From Mesorhizobium waimense (GTDB taxonomy: Bacteria > Pseudomonadota > Alphaproteobacteria > Rhizobiales > Rhizobiaceae), in contig NZ_QZWZ01000001.1 in the NCBI RefSeq assembly GCF_003601975.1, positions 372,001 through 436,000 of the forward strand: a stretch of 64,000 nt of DNA, given 5' to 3'. Below are positions 53,603-63,022 of the stretch, piece after piece (position 1 is the stretch's first letter; each line of letters begins with the position of its first letter). The notes beneath the pieces are model-generated. The model made no database searches, was not told the origin of the DNA, and was given only the letters and a program-made list of their open reading frames with translations. The position numbers were made by a program, and so were the translations under genes.

Positions 53603-54589
53603 CTACATTCCCCAGCGCAGTGCAGCCGTATGCACGGGTGCGTCCCACAATGCGGTCGTCTCGGCGTCGAGCATGGTCAGCGTGATCGAGCAGCCGGCCA
53701 TGTCGAGTGACGTGACATAGGATCCGACCAGCGAGCGGGTTACAGTCACCCCGTGCTTCTCGAAAATCGCCCGGGCGCTGTTGTACATCAAATAGAGTTC
53801 CATCAGCGGCGTGCCGCCGAAGCCGTTGACGAACAGCAGCGCCGGGCCCTTTGCGCTGCCGTCCAGATCGCCCAGGATCGCCGTGCAGATCTCCTCGGCG
53901 ATGGCATCGGCGCTCTTCAAGGCATCGCGCCGCCTGCCGGGCTCGCCATGAATGCCGACGCCGAACTCCATCTCGCCGTCGCCTATATCGAAGGTCGGCT
54001 TGCCGGCCGCCGGCACGGTGCAACTGGTCAAGGCCACGCCCATCGAGCGCGTTGCGCCATTGACGCGCTCGCCCAGTGCCTTCAGCGCTTCCAGCGCCAT
54101 GCCTTGCTCTGCCGCCGCACCGAGGATCTTCTCGACCACCAGCGTGCCGGCAACCCCGCGCCTGCCTGTGGTGTAGGATGAATTCTCGACCGCGACATCG
54201 TCATTGGTCACCACTTGCATGACGCCCTCCGACATCTCGGCCGCCATGTCGAAGTTCATCACGTCGCCCTCGTAGTTCTTGACGATGAACAGGCAGCCGG
54301 CGCCGGTGTCGACGGCCTGCGCCGCCGCCAGCATCTGGTCCGGCGTCGGCGAGGTGAACACCTGGCCGGGGCAGGCGGCGTCGAGCATGCCGTGCCCGAC
54401 CAGCCCGCCATGCAGCGGCTCGTGGCCCGAGCCGCCGCCGGAGATCAGCGCCACCTTGCCCGGCTTCAGCACCTTGCGGCGGACGAATTTGTGCTCCTCG
54501 CCCAGCACGAGGATGTCGGCATGGGCGGCGACGAAGCCATCAAGGCTTTCGGTCAGCATCGTGTCTACCGAATTCAGGAATTTCTTCAT
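53603..54589 (-). CDS. dhaK: Dihydroxyacetone kinase subunit DhaK
   Basis: A 328-residue DhaK: GGGSGHEPLHGG (substrate loop), FIVKNYEGDVMNF, and GVGIHGEPGRRR with the His that binds dihydroxyacetone covalently. It works with DhaL and DhaM in the PTS-driven kinase. GGGAGGACACC precedes the ATG at 54589. Last gene of the long leftward operon. Confidence 0.9.
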   Translation of the reverse strand: MKKFLNSVDTMLTESLDGFVAAHADILVLGEEHKFVRRKVLKPGKVALISGGGSGHEPLHGGLVGHGMLDAACPGQVFTSPTPDQMLAAAQAVDTGAGCLFIVKNYEGDVMNFDMAAEMSEGVMQVVTNDDVAVENSSYTTGRRGVAGTLVVEKILGAAAEQGMALEALKALGERVNGATRSMGVALTSCTVPAAGKPTFDIGDGEMEFGVGIHGEPGRRRDALKSADAIAEEICTAILGDLDGSAKGPALLFVNGFGGTPLMELYLMYNSARAIFEKHGVTVTRSLVGSYVTSLDMAGCSITLTMLDAETTALWDAPVHTAALRWGM

Positions 54590-54622
54590 GGTGTCCTCCC
54601 GACACACTTTTGCTTAAGGCGA

Positions 54623-55048
54623 TTAGCCGCTGCCCTTGCCGGCGATGCTGGTGATCTTCTGGATGAAATCGTTGATTGCCCGGTCCAGCGCGGCGTTCTG
54701 CCTGTCGTCGCCGAAATCGGGAACGATCAGCGACACATGCCGCGTCTTGCGCAGACCCGATGCCACCGACATCTTGCCCGGATGCGCCTGGTGGTAAGCG
54801 ACGAGGAACTGGTCGCGCTCGGCCTGGCTGAAATGGCAGACGGAGAAGATAGCCGGCAAATGTTTAGATGGGATCGGGATCGAATAGGCCGGGCTGGAGA
54901 TCTGGGTGACGAAGCTGCGATGCTTGCCGAGCGCATCGGCGAGGCGCTGGCGCATGCCGGACGGGCGCTGGTCGATGACATGCGACAGGATCGTCTTGTA
55001 GGCGCGGATCGCCTCTTCCGGACCGGGTTCAGGCGTCTGGTCGACCAT
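54623..55048 (-). CDS. Hypothetical HTH-like protein in DHA kinase operon
   Basis: A 141-residue protein. The N-terminal part, QRLADALGKHRSFVTQIS then IPSKHLPAIFSV, looks like an XRE-type helix-turn-helix. The C-terminal part is helical (ALDRAINDFIQKITSIAG). I do not recognise a family. It lies between Enzyme I and DhaK in the operon, so it may regulate the operon. The ATG at 55048 is chosen; the frame is open upstream into the Enzyme I gene. Confidence 0.6.
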   Translation of the reverse strand: MVDQTPEPGPEEAIRAYKTILSHVIDQRPSGMRQRLADALGKHRSFVTQISSPAYSIPIPSKHLPAIFSVCHFSQAERDQFLVAYHQAHPGKMSVASGLRKTRHVSLIVPDFGDDRQNAALDRAINDFIQKITSIAGKGSG

Positions 55049-55056
55049 GCCGGCGC

Positions 55057-56643
55057 CTAGACGGTTACATCTGCGATGGCCGCCTTGGCCATGGCGAGTT
55101 GGGCAGGCGCCACCGAGAGGTCGCGCAGGCCGGCTTCGAGCAGCGCCGGGATCGATGCCGGGTCGCCGCCGGCATCGCCGCACAGGCTGACAGGTATTTT
55201 CCGCTCCCGTCCGAAGGCGACGACCGAGGCGATCAGCCGGAGCACGGCCGGATGTCGGACCGAATTCAGGTGCGCGACCGAAGCGTTGTCGCGGGCCGCA
55301 GCCATCACATATTGCGTCAGATCGTTCGAGCCGATCGAGAAGAAGGCGACATCGGCGAACGCCTCCGGCGCGATCGCCACCGACGGCACCTCGACCATGA
55401 TGCCGAGCGGCGGCATTTTGTGCGCGACACCGCGCGCGGCAAGCCCGGTCTGCTCCTCCGTGAGCAGGGCTGCGGCGCGTGCATATTCGTCAGCGACGGC
55501 AATCATCGGAAACATCACTTTCAGATTGCCGTGGATGCCGGCGCGCAGCAATGCCCGGATTTGCACCCGCAAGATCTCGGGCCGCGCCAGCGACAGCCTG
55601 ATGCCGCGCAGGCCGAGAAACGGGTTGCCTTCCTCGACCGTGAAACCCGGCACCGGCTTGTCGCCGCCGGCATCGACGGTGCGGATGGTGACCGGTTTTT
55701 CTCCGGCCCATTCCAGAACCTTGCGATAGGCACGGTACTGCGTCTCCTCGTCTGGCAATGTCTTGCCGAACAGGAACTCGGTGCGCATCAGCCCGACGCC
55801 GTCGCAGGTCGCGATATCGATGCCGTCTACGTCGGACGGATCGGCGATGTTGACCTGAACCCGCACAGCCGTGCCGACCTTCGTCACCGCGGGTCGTGCC
55901 AGATAGGTTTCCGCCTTGTCGCGGCGTGCCGCGAAGGACGATGACGACCGGCGGAACGCCTCGATCTCCGCCTTTGACGGCGCCAGCACGATGCCGCCAT
56001 GCTCGGCGTCGAGCAGGGCAACGCCAACGGGATTAGCCGGCGAAGCGCCAAGCCCGACAACCATCGGCACGCCGCGCGAGCGTGCCAGCATGGCGACATG
56101 GCTGGCGGCACTGCCGGCCTTCAGCGCGATGCCGCCGCCGCTACTCCAGTCGGTTTCGAGAAACCGCGTCGGCGCGATGTCTTCGCCGTAGAAGATCGCG
56201 CCGGCAGGTGCCGCGCTCTCATCGTCCTCGCTCAAGGCGCGCAGCACCTGGTCCCTGATGTCGCGCAGGTCGGCGGCGCGCGCCCGGAAATAATCCTGGT
56301 CGGATGTTTCGTAGCCGGCGATCTCGGCATCCAGCGCCCGTCGCCATGCCGCATCGGCGGGCTGATCTGCATCAATCGCCGCAAAAGCCGGGCCGCTCAG
56401 CGCATCGTCCTCCAGCATGGCGATCTGGAATTCGAGGATGCCGGCGGCCTCGCTGTCGGCGGTCTCGATCAGGGCGCCAAGCCGCCCCGTCGCCATGCCG
56501 ATTGCAGCCTCCAGCGCGGCCTTTTCATCGGCTGCGGTCGCCTTGACGGTGTAATGCAAGGCGGTGCGGTCGAGACGGAACAGCGGCCCCTCGGCATAGC
56601 CGGCCGAGGCCGAAATCCCCTGCAGCCTAAGCGGTCCGGGCAT
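55057..56643 (-). CDS. ptsI: PTS Enzyme I (dedicated to DHA phosphorylation)
   Basis: A 528-residue phosphoenolpyruvate-protein phosphotransferase. The phospho-His is in AGSAASHVAMLARSRGVP; the PEP-binding barrel shows GVGLMRTEFLF, FLGLRGIRLSL and FFSIGSNDLTQY with the CGDAGGDP Cys. It is slightly short compared with typical EI (about 570) and has no GAF domain, so it is not the nitrogen-PTS PtsP. It passes phosphate from PEP to the HPr gene product, overlapping it by 17 bases. Confidence 0.87.
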   Translation of the reverse strand: MPGPLRLQGISASAGYAEGPLFRLDRTALHYTVKATAADEKAALEAAIGMATGRLGALIETADSEAAGILEFQIAMLEDDALSGPAFAAIDADQPADAAWRRALDAEIAGYETSDQDYFRARAADLRDIRDQVLRALSEDDESAAPAGAIFYGEDIAPTRFLETDWSSGGGIALKAGSAASHVAMLARSRGVPMVVGLGASPANPVGVALLDAEHGGIVLAPSKAEIEAFRRSSSSFAARRDKAETYLARPAVTKVGTAVRVQVNIADPSDVDGIDIATCDGVGLMRTEFLFGKTLPDEETQYRAYRKVLEWAGEKPVTIRTVDAGGDKPVPGFTVEEGNPFLGLRGIRLSLARPEILRVQIRALLRAGIHGNLKVMFPMIAVADEYARAAALLTEEQTGLAARGVAHKMPPLGIMVEVPSVAIAPEAFADVAFFSIGSNDLTQYVMAAARDNASVAHLNSVRHPAVLRLIASVVAFGRERKIPVSLCGDAGGDPASIPALLEAGLRDLSVAPAQLAMAKAAIADVTV

Positions 56644-56929
56644 GATCCCCGCTCTCGTCGAAATCGCGCCGCACCAGCTCGGCCAGCGCGACGACCGCTT
56701 CGCCGGCGCCATCCCCTTTGGCCCGGATATGCAGCAACGTGCCCTTCGGCGCCTTGGCCGCCATCACCTTTACGATACTCTTGGCGTCGAACCACGGCCC
56801 GTTGGCGGCGAGCGCCACCTCCACTTCGGCCGCAAAGGTCTTGGCGAGCTTGGTGAACTTCACCGAAGGGCGCGCGTGCAGACCGACCTCGTGGGTGATC
56901 AGGACGGTGGCTTCGGCGGATGCGGACAT
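56627..56929 (-). CDS. HPr phosphocarrier protein (dedicated)
   Basis: A 100-residue HPr: HEVGLHARPSVKFTKLA contains the active His; the region of the regulatory Ser is DAKSIVKVMAA. It links Enzyme I to DhaM. In E. coli these units are fused into DhaM; here they are separate genes. Tail (DESGDHARTA) is charged. Confidence 0.9.
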   Translation of the reverse strand: MSASAEATVLITHEVGLHARPSVKFTKLAKTFAAEVEVALAANGPWFDAKSIVKVMAAKAPKGTLLHIRAKGDGAGEAVVALAELVRRDFDESGDHARTA

Positions 56930-56950
56930 GCTGTCAAAATTCCCGTTCGT

Positions 56951-57340
56951 TCACGCCGGCGACAATTCATGCGCCGTCGCCACCACTTCCTTGAGCGAGG
57001 CGCCGCCGGACGCCTCCGTCGCCGCCATCACGGCGCCTTCGACGATCGGTGCGTTGCAGACGACGATCTTCTGCGCGCGCGGCTCGCCGATCATCTCCAC
57101 CGCCATCTCCGAGTTGGTCTCGGCGCCGCCGAGATCGACGAGAATGGCCACGCCTGCCTCCGACCAGGCCTTTTCGATGGCACCCATGATGGCTTCGACG
57201 CTGGTTCCCAGCCCGCCATGGCCGTTTCCACCGCACCATGCAAGCGGCACTTCGTCGCCGACCATCTGGCGCACCATGTCCGCTGTGCCTTCGGCGACCA
57301 GCGGCGAATGCGATACGATGACGATGCCGACATTGCTCAT
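56951..57340 (-). CDS. dhaM: PTS-dependent dihydroxyacetone kinase phosphotransferase subunit DhaM
   Basis: A 129-residue EIIA-mannose-type domain: VGIVIVSHSPLVAEGTADMV with the phospho-His in SHS, then ILVDLGGAETNSEMAVEM. Only the EIIA part is present; HPr and Enzyme I parts found in E. coli DhaM are encoded by the next two genes. It hands phosphate to the ADP bound in DhaL. Overlaps DhaL by 4 bases. Confidence 0.9.
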   Translation of the reverse strand: MSNVGIVIVSHSPLVAEGTADMVRQMVGDEVPLAWCGGNGHGGLGTSVEAIMGAIEKAWSEAGVAILVDLGGAETNSEMAVEMIGEPRAQKIVVCNAPIVEGAVMAATEASGGASLKEVVATAHELSPA

Positions 57341-57948
57341 GCGTGCCTCTCGATTGTTTCGGCCACCGCCCGTACCAGCAGCGCGGTCGAGCGGGCGCCG
57401 GCGTCCATATGGCCGATCGAGCGGTCGCCGAGGAACGACGCGCGCCCGCGCAAGGCCTTCATAGGCACCGTGGCCTGCGCCGCCCTGTCGGCGACGGCGA
57501 CGATCTCGGCGGCTGTCTTTTCCTCGGCCAGCGCCTCATGCACCGGCTGCAGCACGTCGAGCATGGTTTTTTGTCCGGTTTGCGACTTGCCGCGCGCGGC
57601 TACGGCTTCGATGGCCTTGCCGAAGGCCATCGTCAGCGTGGCACGGTCCGGCCCGGCCGAAATCTCCTTGCCCAGCGCCATGAACAGCGTGCCGAACAGC
57701 GGGCCGGAAGCGCCGCCGACGGTCATCACCAGCTTGGTGCCGATCGCCTTCAGCGCCTCCGGCAACGGTTTTGCCGCGAACGCATCGGCCTCGGCGCGTA
57801 CCGCCTCGAAGCCGCGCTTCATGTTCAGTCCATGGTCGCCGTCGCCGATCGCCTGGTCGAGCGCGGTCAATTCGTCGGCATGCGCCGCGATCGTGTCCGC
57901 CGCAGCCTCGATTAGCCTGGAAAGATCTGCCGTGGCCATGTCAGCCAT
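57337..57948 (-). CDS. dhaL: Dihydroxyacetone kinase subunit DhaL
   Basis: A 203-residue DhaL: LDQAIGDGDHGLNMKRGF holds the Asp residues that bind Mg-ADP; TVGGASGPLFGTLFMALG and GDRSIGHMDAGARST are also typical. It transfers phosphate from DhaM to the substrate held by DhaK. Start ATG 57948 (MADMAT) follows GGAAGC; a second ATG three codons on is possible. Confidence 0.9.
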   Translation of the reverse strand: MADMATADLSRLIEAAADTIAAHADELTALDQAIGDGDHGLNMKRGFEAVRAEADAFAAKPLPEALKAIGTKLVMTVGGASGPLFGTLFMALGKEISAGPDRATLTMAFGKAIEAVAARGKSQTGQKTMLDVLQPVHEALAEEKTAAEIVAVADRAAQATVPMKALRGRASFLGDRSIGHMDAGARSTALLVRAVAETIERHA

Positions 57949-58020
57949 GCTTCCGGTTCCCGCTCTTTGCGCAGTGTGGGACGATTCCCTGTCTGACAGT
58001 CGAAGCATCGTCATCCACCT

Positions 58021-59664
58021 TCAGGCCGTCGCGTGCAACTCCGCCAAGGCGGTGAAGACCTCGGCAACGGCGTGGGCGCCAGGGTCGACCACGCCATGAA
58101 GCTGGTCGCCGATATAGGCGGACCGCCCGGCCTTGGCCTTGCGCATGGCAGCAGTGGCCTCGGCACCCCGCCGCGCCGCAGCTGCAGCGTCTTCCAGGTC
58201 GCCGGTGTCGAGCGCTTTCAGGGCGGGCTCCAGCGCATCGATCATGGTGCGGTCGCCCGGCTTGGCGCCGCCGTAGAAGGTCATCCGGTCGAGGCCCGCG
58301 AGCAGCGCCTTGCTCACGCCGACGCCGCTCTCCAGCGCCTGCGCTGCGGCGGTGAAGAAGATCGACAGCAGGACCCCGCTGGAGCCGCCCATGGATTTGC
58401 TCAGAATATCGCCGACCTCGCCAAGGGTCGCTGCAGGGTCGGCGAGCGGCAAGATGCCAAGCCGCTCGAGCACGCTGCGCGCGCCGGTCGCCACTGTCGA
58501 GCCGGTGTCGCCGTCGCCGGCCTTGGCATCCAGTGCGTTCAATGTCGCTTCGAGCGAGATCAGCCGTTCGCAGATGGTGACGACAAGCCGCTCGGTATGC
58601 GTGTCCTTGCTGGCTTTTCTTGCCGTGTGCCGGACAGAAGCACTTGCCACCGGCACGATCGCCGGCGCTCGGACGGCTCGCGCCGGCATCCAGGCGTGCG
58701 GCGCCACCGGTGCCCGCAGGGCAGCCTCGCGTTCCGCATCGAGCCGGATCAGCGACAACGAAAAACCATTCATGTTGAGCGCCGTCATCAGCGGCCCTGG
58801 CCCGATGGTAAGCGTCACCCGTGCCGCCAGCGGCGAGGCAAGCACGACGTTGGCGACAAGGGCCATCTCGAGCGGTGGCACGGAGCCGAGATTGTTGATC
58901 AGCAGCGCATAATCGGCTGCGGGATCGAGCCGCGCCGCGATGCGCTCGACCATGATCGCAACCAGTTTCTCGGCACTCTGGACGGCAATGCGTTCGACGC
59001 CCGGCTCGCCATGAATGCCGAGACCGAGCTCGCCATCGCCGGCTCCCAGCCGTTCCGCGTGCGGCTGACCGGGGATCGAGCAGGACGAGAGCGAGATGCC
59101 GAGTGAAACGATATCGGCGGCCGCCGCGCGCGCTGCTGCCGCGACCGCAGTCAGATCATGGCCGGTCTCCGACAGCTGCCCGGCGATCTTGTGCACGAAC
59201 AAGGTGCCGGCGACACCGCGCGGCTGGGCGATGTCGGGCAGCGCGATGTCGTCGGCCACGATCACCATCTCGACGCCAAAGCCCTCGGCGCGCGCCTTCT
59301 CGGCAGCCAGGCCGAAATTGAGGCGATCGCCCGTATAGTTCTTGACGATGAGCAGGCAGCCGGCAGGGCCGGTAACGGCGCGAATGGCCGCCAGCACCGC
59401 TTCGACGCTCGGCGAAGCGAAGATCTCGCCCGAAACCGCGGCGGTCAGCATGCCCTTGCCGACAAAGCCGGCATGTGAGGGTTCATGGCCGGCGCCGCCG
59501 CCGGACACGACGCTCACCTTCGTCTTGTCCCAGTCGGCGCGCAGGACGACCTTTATCTCGGGATAACCGTCGAGACGCGCCAAGTCGCCGGCGCCGATCG
59601 TCCTCAGCAAACCGTCGAGCGCTTCGGTGACGATCGAGTCCCTGCGGTTGAAAAAGTGCTTCAT
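58021..59664 (-). CDS. Fused DhaK-DhaL kinase (ATP-dependent type)
   Basis: A 547-residue single-chain kinase. The DhaK half has SGGGAGHEPSHAG and LGLGIHGEPGVER with the substrate His; the DhaL half has AKAGDGDTGSTVATGARS and SMGGSSGVLLSIFF. ATP-dependent kinases of this shape phosphorylate dihydroxyacetone or tetruloses such as erythrulose. Its presence next to a complete PTS-type DhaKLM set suggests two different substrates or products. ATG 59664 follows GGGACGAATTCG. Confidence 0.87.
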   Translation of the reverse strand: MKHFFNRRDSIVTEALDGLLRTIGAGDLARLDGYPEIKVVLRADWDKTKVSVVSGGGAGHEPSHAGFVGKGMLTAAVSGEIFASPSVEAVLAAIRAVTGPAGCLLIVKNYTGDRLNFGLAAEKARAEGFGVEMVIVADDIALPDIAQPRGVAGTLFVHKIAGQLSETGHDLTAVAAAARAAAADIVSLGISLSSCSIPGQPHAERLGAGDGELGLGIHGEPGVERIAVQSAEKLVAIMVERIAARLDPAADYALLINNLGSVPPLEMALVANVVLASPLAARVTLTIGPGPLMTALNMNGFSLSLIRLDAEREAALRAPVAPHAWMPARAVRAPAIVPVASASVRHTARKASKDTHTERLVVTICERLISLEATLNALDAKAGDGDTGSTVATGARSVLERLGILPLADPAATLGEVGDILSKSMGGSSGVLLSIFFTAAAQALESGVGVSKALLAGLDRMTFYGGAKPGDRTMIDALEPALKALDTGDLEDAAAAARRGAEATAAMRKAKAGRSAYIGDQLHGVVDPGAHAVAEVFTALAELHATA

Positions 59665-59746
59665 CGAATTCGTCCCGTCCCGTGCCGCGTCAGTCAATCA
59701 GAAATCCGGCGTTGCAAGAGCCCGGATGGAGAACACTTCGAACCGC

Positions 59747-60760
59747 TCACATCAGCCTCTGCCCGTCCGCGCCGAAATAAAGCGGCGCGCGGTAGCGGAT
59801 CGTCACCTTGTCGCCTTTCGCCAGCGGCGTGTCGGGGTCGGTCAGCGTCACCAGTTTTTTGGCCCCGACCGTCACGTGCAGATGGTTCTGGTCGCCCAGA
59901 TGCTCGACCCAGTCGACGACGCCGTCGGCATGGCCATTCGCCGCCTTGTCGATCGAAAGATGCTCGGTGCGGGCGCCGATGGTCCTGGTTCCGGCCGGCG
60001 CGCCGCCATCGGGCAGCAGCCCGGCAGGCAACAGGTTGATCGCCGGCTGGCCGAGCCGTGCCGCGACATGGAGATTTGCCGGCTCCGAATAGATCGCGCG
60101 CGGCGTGCCTATCTGCACCAGCACGCCATCGGCCAGGATGCCGATGCGGTCGGCCATGGTCATCGCCTCGATCTGGTCGTGCGTGACATAGAGCATAGTG
60201 GCGCCCAGCTCGGCCTGGATGCGCTTCAGTTCGAGCCGGAGATCGCCGCGCAGCTTGGCGTCGAGCGACGACAGCGGCTCGTCCATCAGATAGATCGCCG
60301 GCCTGCGCACCAGCGCCCGGCCGATGGCGACGCGTTGCATCTCGCCGCCCGAGAGTTTCGTCGAGCGGTTGTTCAGCTTGTGGTGGATGCGCACCATCTT
60401 CGCCACGTCCTCGACGCGGCGGCGGATCTGGTCTTCCGGCATCTTTCGCGCCGGCGAGCGCAGCGGAAAGGCCAGGTTGTCGTAGACCGACAGATGCGGA
60501 TAGAGCGAATATTGCTGGAAGACGAAGGCGGTGTCGCGCTCAGCCGGCGACAGCGCTGTCGCATTGTGGCCGCCAATATGGATCGTGCCGGCATCCGGCC
60601 GCTCCAGCCCGGCGATCAGCCGCAGTGTCGTCGTCTTGCCGGCGCCGGTCGGCCCGAGCAGCACGACGAATTCACCGTCGGCGATATGCAGGTCGAGACC
60701 GCTCACGGCGATCTGCTCGCCGAAGCTCTTGCTCACGTTTCTGATGTGCACGTCAGCCAT
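59747..60760 (-). CDS. ABC transporter ATP-binding protein (sugar type, UgpC/MalK-like) 1
   Basis: A 337-residue ATPase: Walker A LLGPTGAGKTTTLRLIAGLE, signature TKLSGGEMQRVAIGRALV, Walker B IYLMDEPLSSLDAKLRG, and a C-terminal TOBE-type regulatory part. ATG 60760; overlaps the next ATPase gene by 8 bases. Confidence 0.87.
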   Translation of the reverse strand: MADVHIRNVSKSFGEQIAVSGLDLHIADGEFVVLLGPTGAGKTTTLRLIAGLERPDAGTIHIGGHNATALSPAERDTAFVFQQYSLYPHLSVYDNLAFPLRSPARKMPEDQIRRRVEDVAKMVRIHHKLNNRSTKLSGGEMQRVAIGRALVRRPAIYLMDEPLSSLDAKLRGDLRLELKRIQAELGATMLYVTHDQIEAMTMADRIGILADGVLVQIGTPRAIYSEPANLHVAARLGQPAINLLPAGLLPDGGAPAGTRTIGARTEHLSIDKAANGHADGVVDWVEHLGDQNHLHVTVGAKKLVTLTDPDTPLAKGDKVTIRYRAPLYFGADGQRLM

Positions 60761-61865
60761 GCTGCGCTCTCCCCTGGGAGGCCGAGTCATGAACCGCGGT
60801 TCTGACCGCGCGCCCTGACCCCTTGTCGAACAGCGACAACCGCGCGCTGTTCAGCGAAAGGCCGACATGGTCGCCCGCGGCGAGCCGGATTTCGGCCGGC
60901 ACCCGTGCCTTGATGATGCCGTCCGCCGTCTCCACCGCGACGATCTGCGTGGTGCCGAGATATTCGGTCCCGTAGATCGCGCCGCGCAGTTTCGAGGCAT
61001 CGTCGAAGCGGATGTGTTCGGGCCTGATGCCGAGCGCCATGTCAGACGGCGCGATATCCTCGCGCACCTCCGGCACCGCCACCTTGGCGCCTTGCACGAC
61101 GATTTCCTTCGCGCCCTTTGCCAGTCCACCGCCAAACCTCAAAAAATTCATCGGCGGCGAGCCGATGAAATCGGCGACGAACATCGTCGCGGGCCGGTCG
61201 TAGATCTCGCGCGGCGTGCCGAACTGCTCGATGACGCCGTGGTTCATCACCGCGATCTTGTCGGCCATAGACATGGCTTCCATCTGGTCGTGCGTGACAT
61301 AGACCGTGGTGGCGTGGATGCGGTTGTGCAGCTCGCGCAATTCATGGACCATCAAATCGCGAAATTCAGTGTCAAGGGTCCCCAGCGGCTCGTCCATCAG
61401 GAAGCATTTCGGCCGGCGCACGATGGCGCGGCCGAGCGCCACGCGCTGGCGGTCGCCGCCGGCAAGGCCGGAGACAGATTTGTTGAGCAGATGATCGATG
61501 CGCAGCAGCTTCGCCGTCTCTTCCACCCGTTCGCGGATTTCGACGGCAGGCATGCCCTGCGCCAGTAGCGGAAAGCCGATGTTCTTGCGCACATTCATAT
61601 GCGGATAGAGCGCGAACAGCTGGAAGACGAAGGCGATGTCACGCTCGCGGGCGCGGCGCATGGTGACGTCCTCGCCGCCGAGCAGGATGTTGCCGCCTGT
61701 CGGCAATTCCAGCCCGGCGATCATGCGCAATGTCGTCGTCTTGCCGCAGCCCGACGGCCCGAGCATGACGAAGAACTCGCCATCTTCGACGACAAAGCTG
61801 GAATCCTGCACGGCGACGAAATCGCCGAAGGCTTTTCTCAAATTCTGGACGCGGATCTCGGCCAT
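60753..61865 (-). CDS. ABC transporter ATP-binding protein (sugar type) 2
   Basis: A 370-residue ATPase: Walker A MLGPSGCGKTTTLRMIAGLE, Walker B CFLMDEPLGTLDTEFRD. The signature reads VSGLAGGDRQRVALGRAIV, LAGGD instead of LSGGQ, so this protein may differ catalytically from its partner. Two distinct ATPases imply a heterodimeric motor for the transporter. Confidence 0.87.
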   Translation of the reverse strand: MAEIRVQNLRKAFGDFVAVQDSSFVVEDGEFFVMLGPSGCGKTTTLRMIAGLELPTGGNILLGGEDVTMRRARERDIAFVFQLFALYPHMNVRKNIGFPLLAQGMPAVEIRERVEETAKLLRIDHLLNKSVSGLAGGDRQRVALGRAIVRRPKCFLMDEPLGTLDTEFRDLMVHELRELHNRIHATTVYVTHDQMEAMSMADKIAVMNHGVIEQFGTPREIYDRPATMFVADFIGSPPMNFLRFGGGLAKGAKEIVVQGAKVAVPEVREDIAPSDMALGIRPEHIRFDDASKLRGAIYGTEYLGTTQIVAVETADGIIKARVPAEIRLAAGDHVGLSLNSARLSLFDKGSGRAVRTAVHDSASQGRAQHG

Positions 61866-61868
61866 CGT

Positions 61869-62075
61869 CTACTCCGGGAACTTCGAGACGACGATGAACA
61901 TCGCCGTGCCGAAAAGCATGGTGATGAAGGAATAGGTGTAGAGCGAGAGCGCAAAGGGCTGGAACAGCATCAGGAAGCCGATGGCGATGATCACTGTTGC
62001 GACGTTTTCCATAAACCCGCGCCTGGCCCAGGCCGGCCAGCGCGATTTGCGTTTCGTCGGTTGGGTCAGGCTCAT
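61869..62075 (-). CDS. Small membrane protein in ABC transporter operon
   Basis: A 68-residue protein, basic N-terminus then two hydrophobic helices (NVATVIIAIGFLMLFQPFALSL and YSFITMLFGTAMFIVVS). It overlaps the permease gene by 4 bases and lies 4 bases from the ATPase. I do not recognise the family; small membrane proteins in sugar transporter operons are probable accessory subunits. Confidence 0.75.
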   Translation of the reverse strand: MSLTQPTKRKSRWPAWARRGFMENVATVIIAIGFLMLFQPFALSLYTYSFITMLFGTAMFIVVSKFPE

Positions 62076-63022
62076 TTGCGCACCGCGCCGAAAGTGATGC
62101 CGCGCAGCAATTGCTTGCGAAGCAGGATGGTGAAGACCAGGATCGGCACCAGGAAGATCGTCGTGCCGGCCGCCACCGCCGGCCAGTCCTGGCCGCCTTC
62201 GCCGATGATGGTCGGGATGAAGGGCGGCGCGGTCTGCGCCGTGCCGGACGTCAAGAGCGCTGCGAACGCATACTCGTTCCAGGCGAAGATCAGGCAGAAG
62301 ATGGCGGTCGCGGCAATGCCGGTGGTCGCCTGCGGCAAAACCGTGCGCCAGAAGGCCTGTAGCCGCGTGTAACCGTCGATCATCGCCGCTTCCTCATATT
62401 CGCGCGGGATCTCGTCGATGAAGCCTTTGAGCAGCCATACCGCGAGCGACACGTTGACCGCCGTGTAGAGCAAGATCATGCCAAGTGCGGTGTCGGAGAG
62501 GCCGAGCTCGCGGTACATCAGATAGATCGGGATCGCGACCGCGATCGGCGGCATCATGCGCGTCGACAGGATGAAGAACAGCAAGTCGTCGGCCAAAGGC
62601 ACCTTGAAGCGCGAGAAGCCATAGGCCGACAGCGTGCCGAGGAACACCGCGCAGAAGGTCGAGCCGAAGGCGATGATCAGCGAATTGACGAAGCGCGGCA
62701 GGAAGTTCGACGGGCCGGCGATCACCATGTTGCGCTTGCGCACCGTCTCGTCGCAGAAGCCGGTCGCCGGTCCCAGCGAGTTGATGTATTCCGGCGTCTG
62801 CCGCGTGCGGGTCGTGAACAAATTGCAATAGCCCTCGATGCTCGGCTGGAACACGACCTTAGGCGGATAGGCGATCGAGTCGGGCGGCGTCTTGAAGCTG
62901 GTGGCGAAGATCCACAGCAGCGGCACGATCGAGATCAGCGCATAGGCCACGATGATCGTGCCGGCGATGAGCTTCGCGTTTGCCGAAGGTGCGACGACGG
63001 AATGGGCTGTGGTCAGGCTCAT
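62072..63022 (-). CDS. ABC sugar transporter permease (MalG-like)
   Basis: A 316-residue permease with about six helices and the EAA loop EEAAMIDGYTRLQAFWRTVLP that contacts the ATPase. A periplasmic region after the first helix is longer than usual (about residues 40-100). Translation is coupled to the first permease gene (ATGA). Confidence 0.88.
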   Translation of the reverse strand: MSLTTAHSVVAPSANAKLIAGTIIVAYALISIVPLLWIFATSFKTPPDSIAYPPKVVFQPSIEGYCNLFTTRTRQTPEYINSLGPATGFCDETVRKRNMVIAGPSNFLPRFVNSLIIAFGSTFCAVFLGTLSAYGFSRFKVPLADDLLFFILSTRMMPPIAVAIPIYLMYRELGLSDTALGMILLYTAVNVSLAVWLLKGFIDEIPREYEEAAMIDGYTRLQAFWRTVLPQATTGIAATAIFCLIFAWNEYAFAALLTSGTAQTAPPFIPTIIGEGGQDWPAVAAGTTIFLVPILVFTILLRKQLLRGITFGAVRK

